From: CAWEPK01 sp049521495
Lineage (GTDB): Bacteria > Desulfobacterota > Syntrophorhabdia > Syntrophorhabdales > WCHB1-27
Assembly: GCA_049521495.1 (NCBI GenBank)
Contig: JBEKOT010000001.1
Span: 1-64,000 of the forward strand
Length of the DNA stretch: 64,000 nt
Reading direction: 5' to 3'
In this document: one piece after another, positions 42,867 to 50,706 of the stretch
Layout of the letters: every line of letters starts with the position of its first letter
Position numbering within the stretch: the stretch's first letter is position 1
The notes under the pieces: model-generated
Databases searched by the model: none
Seen by the model: only the letters and a program-made list of their open reading frames with translations
What the model was told of the DNA's origin: nothing
Translations under genes and position numbers: made by a program

Positions 42867-44219
42867 ATGGAAAGACAAGGCTGGAAGCTGAAATCGAAAG
42901 AGGAGATCAAACTTATCTTTGAGTTCGCGGAAGACTACAAGAGGTTTCTCGATGCGGCAAAGACGGAGCGGGAAGCCGCGGCGCAGATCGAGGAGACCCT
43001 TCTCGCCCGGCACTTCACCACCGACGTGAAAGGATCCAGGGTCTACAGGGTTAACAGAGGTAAGGAGGTCGTCGCCTTCAGAAGGGGCAGGGCCGGGATT
43101 GCGCAAGGCATGAGGATCATCATCGCCCACATCGACGCGCCACGCCTCGATCTCAAGCAGAATCCGCTTTACGAGGAAGTGGATCTAGCGCTCCTTCGGA
43201 CACACTATTACGGCGGCATCAAGAAGTACCAATGGGTTGCCATGCCGCTCGCCCTGCACGGGGTTGTGATAAAGACAGACGGGAGCAGCCTGAGGCTGGT
43301 AGTCGGCGAAGATGGGAACGACCCGGTTTTCTCCATCGACGACCTGCTCCCCCACCTGTCACGAAAGCATCAGGACGAGAAAAAGCTTTCCGAGGCCATA
43401 GAGGGCGAGAAACTTATCCTTCTCTTCGGCAACATGCCGCTTCTGGGCGAGGATAAAGAGCCGGTGAAAAAGGGCGTGCTACAGCTCCTTGAGGAGCGGC
43501 ACGGCATCGCCGAGGAGGATTTCATAAGTGCCGAAATCGAGGCAGTGCCGGCATTCAAGGCGAGGGACGTAGGTATCGACAGGAGCATGGTGGGGGCTTA
43601 CGGACAGGATGACCGGGCGTCGGCTTACCCCCTGCTTTCCGCGCTTGTCGACCTGGAGGAAGAAACGCAGTGGCCTGTCCTTGCGGTCTTCGCCGACAAG
43701 GAGGAGATTGGATCGGAAGGGAACACGGGCGCCCAGTCGCACTTCGTCCACCTCTTCCTTCAGGATGTGGTCGAGGGACTGGGTCTCAGCGATGTTGAAA
43801 CGGTCATAAGGCGCTCGCTCTTCAAGTCCAAGGCGATAAGCGCCGATGTGAACGGCGCGGTAAATCCGACCTGGCAGGAGGTGCACGAGAAACAGAACGC
43901 TTGCTACCTCGGCCGCGGCATCTGCATCACCAAATTCACCGGCCATGGCGGCAAGGTCGGGGCAAACGACGCCCATGCGGAATACATGGCAGAGATAAGG
44001 AAGATTTTTTCGGAGTCGGGCGTCCTCTGGCAGGCCGGCGAGTTGGGAAAGATCGACGAAGGGGGAGGCGGAACGGTTGCGAAGTACCTTGCACAATACG
44101 GCATGGATATAATAGATATGGGCGCTCCCATTCTCACTATGCATTCCCCTTTTGAGATATCGAGCAAGCTCGATATCTACGAAGCATATCGGGCTTTCAA
44201 GGCATTCTTCTCGGGGTAG
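42867..44219 (+). CDS. M18-family aminopeptidase
   Basis: A 450-residue metallopeptidase. IIAHIDAPRLDLKQNPLYE supplies the first metal His-Asp, YGQDDRASAYPLL the bridging Asp, and DKEEIGSEGNTGAQS the catalytic Glu pair; a late MHSPFEISSKLD supplies the last His. This is the M18 aspartyl/leucyl aminopeptidase pattern. It removes N-terminal residues from peptides in the cytoplasm. The ATG follows gaaggaattccc. Confidence 0.92.
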   Translation: MERQGWKLKSKEEIKLIFEFAEDYKRFLDAAKTEREAAAQIEETLLARHFTTDVKGSRVYRVNRGKEVVAFRRGRAGIAQGMRIIIAHIDAPRLDLKQNPLYEEVDLALLRTHYYGGIKKYQWVAMPLALHGVVIKTDGSSLRLVVGEDGNDPVFSIDDLLPHLSRKHQDEKKLSEAIEGEKLILLFGNMPLLGEDKEPVKKGVLQLLEERHGIAEEDFISAEIEAVPAFKARDVGIDRSMVGAYGQDDRASAYPLLSALVDLEEETQWPVLAVFADKEEIGSEGNTGAQSHFVHLFLQDVVEGLGLSDVETVIRRSLFKSKAISADVNGAVNPTWQEVHEKQNACYLGRGICITKFTGHGGKVGANDAHAEYMAEIRKIFSESGVLWQAGELGKIDEGGGGTVAKYLAQYGMDIIDMGAPILTMHSPFEISSKLDIYEAYRAFKAFFSG

Positions 44220-44405
44220 GCCCGGGGCCCGAGCAGTGGCGCTACCCGGTGAAGCCGGGAAGCCGTAATGAATGCGCTCCCTTAGGGGAGGGCCGCTCGA
44301 TCCCGGTCGTGAAGGGTGAGGCCCGGGGCACCCGCCGGCAGGTCGCGCCCAGCTAGCGGAGGGCGCGCTGAGCCCCGGTAATTGCAGCATGGAGGCAATC
44401 AAAAT
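44220..44405 (+). other. GC-rich leader region upstream of lon
   Basis: 186 bases with no gene. Short perfect hairpins are visible: cccgg tgaag ccggg (44245-44259) and ctccc ttag gggag (near 44277-44290). A motif agccccggtaattgc (44371-44385) also occurs, with one change, at 1707-1721. The RBS GGAGG (44391-44395) serves lon. No heat-shock sigma-32 promoter was found. Confidence 0.4.
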
Positions 44406-46805
44406 ATGATGGAAGACGAAACATTGAAAGTGCCGGAGATACTTCCCCTGCTCCCCGTGAGGGACATGGTCATGTATCCTTCGGTAACCCTGCCGCTTTT
44501 TCTCGGCAGAGAGACGTCGATAAACGCAGTGGAGAAATCGCTCTCGCAGGACAGGCTCATTGTCGTTGCCGCACAAAAGGACCTTACAGACGAAGACCCG
44601 CTGCCCGGAAGAATCTACTCGATGGGCGTGGTATCCCAGGTAATGCGTATGCTGCGCCTTCCGGACGGCAGGATAAAGATCCTTATCCAGGGCCTGAAGA
44701 GAGCGCAGATTGAAGAATATGTCCAGGAAAGCCCGACGTTCCTCGTGCGGATAAGCCAGGTTCAGGAGCCTCTCATCACGGAGATCAGCCTTGAGACGGA
44801 GGCCCTCATGCGCTACATCAGAGAGGAGATGGAAAAAGTTGTCTCCATGGGAAGGATGGTCCCTTCGGACGTACTGCTGGTCCTCGATACCATAGACGAG
44901 CCTGGGCGCTTCGCCGACGTAGCCTGCGCAAACCTGGGCCTCCAGGTTGAAAAGGCCCAGGAGATACTCGAGATCGTCGACCCCATTGACCGGCTCAGGA
45001 AACTATCTGAGATCGTAGGCAAAGAGATCGAGCTCTTGAACATGCAGGCGAAGATCCTCTCCCAGGCGAAGGAAGAGATGACAAAGAGCCAGAGGGAATA
45101 TTTCCTGAGGGAACAAATGAAGGCCATCCGGTCGGAGCTCGGCGAGACCGACGAGCGCGACGAGGAGGTCAAGGACCTCCGGAAGAAGATCAAAAAGGCG
45201 AGGATGCCGCGCGAGGTGGAGAAAGAGGCAAAAAAGCAGGTCGAGCGGCTCGAAATGATGCACCCGGACGCCATAGAGTCGAACATGCTCAGGACGTACA
45301 TAGAGTGGCTGGTCGAGATTCCCTGGAGCATATCTACGAAAGACAACATAGATATAAAAAAAGTGAAGGCCATTCTCGACGAAGACCACTATGACCTGGA
45401 GAAAAACAAAGAAAGGATCCTCGAGTTCCTGAGCGTCATCAAGCTGAAGGGCGAGATGAAGGGACCCATCCTGTGTTTCGTCGGGCCTCCCGGCGTCGGG
45501 AAAACGTCCCTCGGCCGTAGCATAGCGAGGGCGCTTGGCAGGAGCTTCCAGCGCATGTCTTTGGGAGGAATGAAAGACGAGGCAGAGATAAGGGGCCACA
45601 GGAGGACCTACGTAGGTGCCATGCCGGGAAGAATCATGCAGGGTCTGAGGCAGGGGGGCACCAACAACCCCGTTTTCATGCTCGATGAGGTCGACAAAAT
45701 CGGGATGGACTTCAGAGGAGACCCTGCGAGCGCCCTTTTAGAGGTGCTCGATCCCGAGCAGAACGTCGCCTTCAGCGATCACTATCTGAATGTGCCTTTC
45801 GACCTGTCCAAGGTCATGTTCATCACTACGGCAAACCAGGTGGATACGATCCCCCCAGCGCTCCACGACAGGATGGAAATCATCCCTATCCCGGGCTACA
45901 CTGAGCTGGAGAAGCTCCTCATCGCCAATCGCCACCTCATCCCGAAGCAGATCAGAGAGAACGGCCTGGATAACAGGCACGTCAGGTTCACCGACAAGGC
46001 GGTCGTCAAGATCATCACGGAGTACACAAGGGAGGCGGGACTCAGAAACCTGGAACGGGAGATAGCATCGGTTGCGCGAAAGGTAGCGCGGAAGATCGCC
46101 GGAGGCAGCAATCGGGGGGCCACGGTGACTCCGAAGAACCTGCACAACCTGCTCGGACAGCCGAAATTCCTGCCCGAAAACACGCTGCCGGAGGACATGG
46201 TCGGCGTAGTCTGCGGTCTGGCCTGGACCGAAGCCGGCGGCGACCTGCTTTTTGTCGAGGCATTGGTCAGGAATGGTAAAAAAGAGCTCATCCTCACGGG
46301 CAATATGGGAAACGTGATGAAGGAATCGGCGCAGGCGGCGCTCAGCTACATCAAGGCCAAAAGCAGAGACCTGGGGATAGACGACGCCATATTCGACCAA
46401 CTAGAGCTCCATATCCACGTTCCGCAAGGGGCAATACCGAAGGACGGTCCATCGGCGGGCATCACCATGGCGGTGGCAATGATAAGCGCCCTCACCGGGA
46501 GGCCTGTGGATAAAAAGATCGCCATGACGGGAGAGATCACTCTCACCGGCAGGGTCCTTGCCATCGGCGGTCTCAAGGAAAAGACCCTGGCCGCCCTGCG
46601 TGCAGGGATCGGCAGGATAATCATCCCCGAAGAGAACGCAAAGGAACTGGAAGAGATGCCGCCTTACGTGAAAAGGCGGATCAAGTTCCTGCCGGTAAAG
46701 GACATGGAAGGCGTGACCGATATTCTGTTCGGAAGGATGGGGAAGGCGCGGAAGAGGAAACTGGCGGGAAGGCGGGCCGGTCGTGAGAGAAGCCTTATTC
46801 TATGA
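44406..46805 (+). CDS. lon: ATP-dependent protease Lon
   Basis: A 799-residue protein from ATG 44406 (the adjacent ATG 44409 is equally possible). The N-terminal substrate domain starts VPEILPLLPVRDMVMYP. Walker A GPPGVGKTS has Lys366, and Walker B is FMLDEVDKIG. The protease domain has KDGPSAG with nucleophile Ser683 and GLKEKTL with Lys726, spaced 43 residues as in E. coli Lon. It degrades misfolded and regulatory proteins. Its last 23 bases overlap the AmmeMemoRadiSam gene, so the two are cotranscribed. The C-terminal RKRKLAGRRAGRERS tail is very basic. Confidence 0.96.
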   Translation: MMEDETLKVPEILPLLPVRDMVMYPSVTLPLFLGRETSINAVEKSLSQDRLIVVAAQKDLTDEDPLPGRIYSMGVVSQVMRMLRLPDGRIKILIQGLKRAQIEEYVQESPTFLVRISQVQEPLITEISLETEALMRYIREEMEKVVSMGRMVPSDVLLVLDTIDEPGRFADVACANLGLQVEKAQEILEIVDPIDRLRKLSEIVGKEIELLNMQAKILSQAKEEMTKSQREYFLREQMKAIRSELGETDERDEEVKDLRKKIKKARMPREVEKEAKKQVERLEMMHPDAIESNMLRTYIEWLVEIPWSISTKDNIDIKKVKAILDEDHYDLEKNKERILEFLSVIKLKGEMKGPILCFVGPPGVGKTSLGRSIARALGRSFQRMSLGGMKDEAEIRGHRRTYVGAMPGRIMQGLRQGGTNNPVFMLDEVDKIGMDFRGDPASALLEVLDPEQNVAFSDHYLNVPFDLSKVMFITTANQVDTIPPALHDRMEIIPIPGYTELEKLLIANRHLIPKQIRENGLDNRHVRFTDKAVVKIITEYTREAGLRNLEREIASVARKVARKIAGGSNRGATVTPKNLHNLLGQPKFLPENTLPEDMVGVVCGLAWTEAGGDLLFVEALVRNGKKELILTGNMGNVMKESAQAALSYIKAKSRDLGIDDAIFDQLELHIHVPQGAIPKDGPSAGITMAVAMISALTGRPVDKKIAMTGEITLTGRVLAIGGLKEKTLAALRAGIGRIIIPEENAKELEEMPPYVKRRIKFLPVKDMEGVTDILFGRMGKARKRKLAGRRAGRERSLIL

Positions 46806-47796
46806 GAAACGTGAAGGAAAAAAGGTAGCCTGTTTTCTCTGCAGGCACCACTGCTTAATCCCGGACGGTAAGAGGGGGATCTGCTGCGTCCGGGAGAACC
46901 GGGGAGGCACGCTCTTTACGCTGGTTTACGGCAATCCGTGCTCATGGCACGTGGACCCTATAGAAAAGAAGCCGCTCTACCATTTCTTTCCCGGCTCTAA
47001 GGCATTTTCGATTGCCACCGTCGGCTGCAACTTCCGCTGTCTCCACTGTCAAAACCACGAAATCTCCCAACTTCCGCGGGATGAAGACAGGATCGCGGGC
47101 CACCCCATGGACCCCGAGGCGGTTGTGGAGGAGGCCAGGGCAGCGGGGTGCAGGAGCATTTCGTACACTTACACCGAGCCCACAATGTTCTACGAGTATG
47201 CCGCCGACATCGCAAAGCTCGCCAAGGCCGCGGCTATCCACAACAACTTCGTCACGAACGGCTATATAGAGGCAAAGCCCCTGGAGGTCTCGAGGACTTG
47301 GCTGGACGCGGCAAACATAGACCTAAAGAGCATGTCCGCCGGCTTCTACAGGAACGTGTGCGGCGCCAAGCTGGCGGGGGTGCTGGAGTCCATAAAAACC
47401 TATAAGTCCCTCGGCATTTGGGTCGAGCTCACGACCCTGATCATCCCCAAGTACAATGACAGCGAGGATGAATTCGTAAGAATCGCCGCCTTCATACGGG
47501 ATGAAGTCGGGGTCGATACGCCCTGGCACGTGAGCGCATTCTATCCCACTTACCGGCTCCGGGATAGCTTCCCGACACCCCCCGAGACCCTCCTTAAAGC
47601 CCGCGAGATAGGACTGGCTGCGGGCCTCAGGTATGTTTACACAGGCAACATCCCCGGCATGGAAGGGGGAAACACGTACTGCCCCTCCTGCAAAAAGCCC
47701 GTCATCACGAGGTCGGGTTTCGCGGTTACAGGGTACGATCTCGATGACGGACGCTGCAGGTTCTGCGGAACGAAGATAGACGGGGTGGGGCTTTAA
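46783..47796 (+). CDS. amrS: AmmeMemoRadiSam-system radical SAM enzyme
   Basis: A 337-residue radical SAM protein. An N-terminal Cys cluster (CFLCRHHCLIPDGKRGICC) precedes CX3CX2C at C82-NFR-C86-LH-C89. YTYTEPTMFYEY, LTTLIIPKYNDSEDE and WHVSAFYPTYRL are family-typical. A zinc-ribbon-like tail (CPSCKKPVI, CRFCGTKI) closes it. The partners AMMECR1 and Memo are not in the window and the reaction is unknown. GTG 46783 lies inside the end of lon. Confidence 0.88.
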   Translation: MREALFYEKREGKKVACFLCRHHCLIPDGKRGICCVRENRGGTLFTLVYGNPCSWHVDPIEKKPLYHFFPGSKAFSIATVGCNFRCLHCQNHEISQLPRDEDRIAGHPMDPEAVVEEARAAGCRSISYTYTEPTMFYEYAADIAKLAKAAAIHNNFVTNGYIEAKPLEVSRTWLDAANIDLKSMSAGFYRNVCGAKLAGVLESIKTYKSLGIWVELTTLIIPKYNDSEDEFVRIAAFIRDEVGVDTPWHVSAFYPTYRLRDSFPTPPETLLKAREIGLAAGLRYVYTGNIPGMEGGNTYCPSCKKPVITRSGFAVTGYDLDDGRCRFCGTKIDGVGL

Positions 47797-47831
47797 GATA
47801 AATCGGACTTCGGCGCCGAGGGAAGGGCAAT

Positions 47832-47855
47832 AGCTTACGCTCGATGGGGTAAGCT
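47832..47855. repeat. Inverted repeat after amrS
   Basis: agcttac (47832-47838) and gtaagct (47849-47855) pair perfectly around a 10-base loop, between the convergent amrS and HTH genes. No T-run follows on either strand, so it is a weak terminator candidate. Confidence 0.4.
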
Positions 47856-47863
47856 TCGACCCT

Positions 47864-48097
47864 CTACCTCTTGAGGTAACTTGCATCCTCGTGGTGGTGA
47901 AGGTTCTTGAGCTTTTCGGCAACCTTGTAGATGGCGCCCTTGGTCTTACCTTCTTTTACGACCGCACCCCTCCAGATGAGCTTTCTCACTAGCTTGTGCA
48001 GGTTTTGACGGGAAAACCCGAAGGCCCCGCATATCTCCCTGCCCGAGGCTATCTTCCTCCTCTTGAGATACCTGAGGATTTTGTTTTCCGACCCCAT
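47864..48097 (-). CDS. Small winged-HTH protein
   Basis: A 77-residue basic protein. NKILRYLKRRKIASGREICGAF followed by FSRQNLHKLVRKLIWRG is a compact winged helix-turn-helix with the recognition helix at SRQNLHKLV; KTKGAIYKVAEK is the wing. No RBS precedes ATG 48097. TTGACA (48127-48132, minus) and TATAAA (48101-48106, minus) lie so close that the message could be nearly leaderless, but their spacing (20) is long. It follows the SNase-like fragment of the methyltransferase gene and may regulate it. Confidence 0.6.
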   Translation of the reverse strand: MGSENKILRYLKRRKIASGREICGAFGFSRQNLHKLVRKLIWRGAVVKEGKTKGAIYKVAEKLKNLHHHEDASYLKR

Positions 48098-48128
48098 AAA
48101 TTTATATTGGTTTTAGCGATGTGGATTG

Positions 48129-48538
48129 TCAACTATAGCGATACATTTTTTGCCCGGCCCCGGCGGCGCGAAAGTAGTCGAGAAATCTTTTCCGCTTTCC
48201 GTATTCAAAAGAGACGTCGACATCTACGAGCCCTGACTTTATTAGATGGGCGTTCACGAAGGTCCTGTTCTTGAGGTAAAGGTAGCAAAGCCGGGGGTCA
48301 GCGGAAGCCGCAATGCCGTCGGAAGCGAGAAAAACCCTCTGGCCCATAGTCAGTTTCTCGAGATACGCGACCGCCTCCCTGTCGGTCAGACCGTTCCCTT
48401 TAACGCCGATGAGTTTGACTACAGACCCGTCGCTCAGAATCAACTCTGAGGGACTAACTACCTTTTTGACCGTGTGCAGCTCGCGCCTGGAAGGCCTCTC
48501 GCGAGCAACCCTCGAGCCGAAGTCCTTCTTCCTGGGGT
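48129..48538 (-). pseudogene. SNase-like C-terminal domain detached by frameshift from the DNA methyltransferase
   Basis: The frame runs without a stop from the frameshift point (48539-48542) to TGA at 48129. It reads DPRKKDFGSRVARER, then ELHTVKKVVSPSELILSDG, VVKLIGVKGNGLTDREAVAYL, PRLCYLYLKNRTFVNAHLIKSGLVDVD. This is the OB-fold of staphylococcal-nuclease-like domains. The nuclease Asp/Glu positions (the DxPE motif) are replaced (VKGN), while the later Arg (PRLCYLY) remains, so it is probably non-catalytic. Alone it has only a TTG start (48443) and no RBS, which marks it as the lost end of the upstream gene. Confidence 0.7.
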
Positions 48539-49435
48539 CCCCACTCGACGGACCACTGCGACGGGGTCCTTGAACAGGTAGGGCAGCCTCCGGACTAGCT
48601 CACGGGTTTGCGGTACGGCTGCCTGCTCGATGACCGTGAAGGCCCCCGCCCGGACCAGTCCGTTGATGCCGAGCTTTTCCTCCATGACCGGCAAGGCGCT
48701 ACGGTTGATCTCATAGCCGATAGAATTCCTGTCGTTCCTCTCTGCCGCGAGGATCGTCGTGCCGCTTCCGAGAAAAGGATCGAGCACGGTCTCTCCTGCG
48801 AAGCTGAACATCCTGATCAGTCTGCGGGCCAGCTCCTCGGGAAAGACCGCCAGGTGCTTGATCTGTCTTTCTCCCTGCAGGCGCCAGTGGCCGGAAAAGT
48901 AGAGATTCCACTCATCCCGCGAGAGCCTCGACCGGAGCTTGGCCTCATGCGATACGGCAGGCGGCTCCCCCGCCTTCCTGAAGAGAAGGATCGTCTCGTA
49001 GTCGAGCTTCACGATCCCGTTTCTAGGGTAGGGGTAGGAACCCATGATGGTGGCCCCGCCCGAGGTGTTGCAGGTCGTCACTTTTTGCCATATCACCGAT
49101 CCCATGTAATCGAAGCCTACGGTCTCGCAAAACCTTGTTATCTCGGTCCTGATAGGTATGATTTTGTACCGGCCGTAAAAGACGGACCGGGCGAACTGGT
49201 CGCCTATTACTATGCACAACCTGCACCCCTTGTGCAGCACGCGGTGCACCTCCATCCACACGCAGTTGAGGTTGTTGATGTAGTCTTCGTAGGAGTCGTC
49301 GAAGCCGATCTGCCCCGATACTCCGTAATCCTTTAGCTGCCAGTACGGGGGAGAAGTGACGATTAGATGGACCGACTCCGAAGGGACCTCGCCCATCTCC
49401 CTGGAGTCGCCGAGAACTATATTATGAACGGCCAC
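48458..49435 (-). CDS. DNA (N4-cytosine or N6-adenine) methyltransferase, frameshifted before its C-terminal domain
   Basis: A 325-residue beta-class DNA methyltransferase: LIVTSPPYWQL (motif IV, residues 27-31 TSPPY) precedes VLDPFLGSGTTILAAE (motif I), and the SPPY form is commonest in N4-cytosine enzymes. GTG 49435 is chosen because ggagg sits five bases upstream and the protein then begins at HNIVLGDSREM; the frame runs back to 49615 without family similarity. After YLFKDPVAVVRRV the frame leaves the family pattern at a ggggacccc run (plus 48539-48542 cccc) and ends in 20-odd aberrant residues. No restriction endonuclease is adjacent. Confidence 0.8.
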   Translation of the reverse strand: MAVHNIVLGDSREMGEVPSESVHLIVTSPPYWQLKDYGVSGQIGFDDSYEDYINNLNCVWMEVHRVLHKGCRLCIVIGDQFARSVFYGRYKIIPIRTEITRFCETVGFDYMGSVIWQKVTTCNTSGGATIMGSYPYPRNGIVKLDYETILLFRKAGEPPAVSHEAKLRSRLSRDEWNLYFSGHWRLQGERQIKHLAVFPEELARRLIRMFSFAGETVLDPFLGSGTTILAAERNDRNSIGYEINRSALPVMEEKLGINGLVRAGAFTVIEQAAVPQTRELVRRLPYLFKDPVAVVRRVGTPGRRTSARGLLARGLPGASCTRSKR

Positions 49436-49482
49436 GGGACCTCCCTGCCCGCATGGCGCAGGCAGCCTGACTTGCTTTTTCC

Positions 49483-49504
49483 CGCTATTATATGAAAAAT
49501 AGCG
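49483..49504. promoter_or_regulatory. Inverted repeat in the divergent methyltransferase / sulfur-carrier region
   Basis: cgctatt (49483-49489) and aatagcg (49498-49504) form a perfect 7-bp inverted repeat around an AT-rich 8-base centre. The region (49436-49585) separates the divergent genes, so an operator is more likely than a terminator. Confidence 0.4.
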
Positions 49505-49585
49505 AAGAAAGTAAAAACAAAGAGAGCCGCTGCGGACCCGGTTCACCTTTTGACAAGGTGTCCGCCCATGTGTTAGAAATGTTCC

Positions 49586-49774
49586 ATGACTGTCGAATGG
49601 GAAGGGAAGACCCACGAGTTAGACAGGCGGCTTACCGTAGCCAGGCTCCTCGAGATCTTCTCACTCAGTAAAGAGGCTCACCTCGTCACGTCGAACGGGA
49701 CGCTGGTCACCGAGGACCACATGCTCCAACGGAGCGATCGCGTGACGATCGTACGGGTGATATCGGGCGGATGA
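49586..49774 (+). CDS. ThiS/MoaD-like sulfur-carrier protein (TtuB-like)
   Basis: A 62-residue ubiquitin-like protein ending in the Gly-Gly needed for thiocarboxylation (VRVISGG). VARLLEIFSLSKEAHLVTSNG and DRVTIVRVISGG follow the ThiS/MoaD fold. The stop overlaps the start of the TtuA-like gene (ATGA), so it is most simply the sulfur donor for that enzyme, as TtuB is for TtuA in Thermus. Confidence 0.8.
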   Translation: MTVEWEGKTHELDRRLTVARLLEIFSLSKEAHLVTSNGTLVTEDHMLQRSDRVTIVRVISGG

Positions 49775-50706
49775 AGTGCAGGGTATGCGGAGCCCAGGCC
49801 AATATTCGTTTACCCCAATATAACACTGCCCTTTGCGCCGGCGATTTCATCGCCTTTTTCGAAAGACGGGTTTCAGACACTATTGAAAAGTATGGGCTCG
49901 CAGACAAGCGCGACAGGATGCTTGTGGCTGTATCGGGGGGAAAGGACAGCCTCTCCCTCTGGTACCTGCTCAACAGGCTCGGTTTTCCCGCGGACGGCGT
50001 CTACATCGATCTTGCCATCGGGGACTACTCGCGCGTCTCTTTCGAGAAGGCCGGGCAGATGGCGGATAGACTTCAAAAACGGCTTTATTCCTTCCCCTTT
50101 GCGGAAGCCTTCGACAAGGGGATAGACGAGCTCGCGAGGATTATGAAAAGACCGCCCTGCTCGCTTTGCGGCTCAATCAAGAGATACGTAATGAACCGTG
50201 CCTGCGCAGAGTACGGGTATTCCGTACTTGCCACAGGCCATAACCTGGACGACGAGGCATCCGCCCTTCTGGGAAACATTCTCCACTGGAAGGAGGAGTA
50301 CCTGTGGAAAAAGGACGTGGTCCTTAAGGCCGAGGGAGACTTCCTGGCCAAAAAAGTGAAGCCGTTCTTTCTGTGCTCGGAGAAGGAAACGGCAGCTTAC
50401 GCTCTGGTCAGCGGGATCGACTACGTGTACCAGGAATGTCCTTATTCGAAGGGCGCCAAGACACTCCTGTACAAGAGCCTCCTGAACCGGGTCGAGGACG
50501 CATCGCCCGCTACGAAGATCGCTTTTCTCAAAGGCTATCTAAAGCGGAGCAGGGAGGAGAGCGCAAAGCGGGGGGAGAAAAAAACCTCGTGCGCGACCTG
50601 CGGCTACCCCTCCTACAGCACCCGGTGCGGTTTCTGCCGGCTGATGGAGCGGTTTGCTGTCCGGCCCGCGGTTCGCCTCCATCTTTACGAGCCGTCTTTG
50701 CCATGA
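49771..50706 (+). CDS. TtuA-like tRNA 2-thiolation enzyme
   Basis: A 311-residue PP-loop ATPase. The N-terminal zinc finger starts MKCRVCG; SGGKDS is at residues 55-60; C130 and C133 (PPCSLCG) with C223 (QECPYSKGAK) match the three [4Fe-4S] ligands of Thermus TtuA; a second zinc finger is at TSCATCGYPSYSTRCGFC. TtuA thiolates ribothymidine-54 of tRNA, but close relatives act at other uridines or cytidine. The adjacent Gly-Gly carrier protein supports sulfur transfer by this mechanism. It overlaps its neighbours by 4 bases on both sides. Confidence 0.82.
   Translation: MKCRVCGAQANIRLPQYNTALCAGDFIAFFERRVSDTIEKYGLADKRDRMLVAVSGGKDSLSLWYLLNRLGFPADGVYIDLAIGDYSRVSFEKAGQMADRLQKRLYSFPFAEAFDKGIDELARIMKRPPCSLCGSIKRYVMNRACAEYGYSVLATGHNLDDEASALLGNILHWKEEYLWKKDVVLKAEGDFLAKKVKPFFLCSEKETAAYALVSGIDYVYQECPYSKGAKTLLYKSLLNRVEDASPATKIAFLKGYLKRSREESAKRGEKKTSCATCGYPSYSTRCGFCRLMERFAVRPAVRLHLYEPSLP

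Noticed and set aside
48129..49435. Complete restriction-modification system around the methyltransferase
   Set aside because: The SNase-like part lacks catalytic residues and no other endonuclease gene is adjacent.
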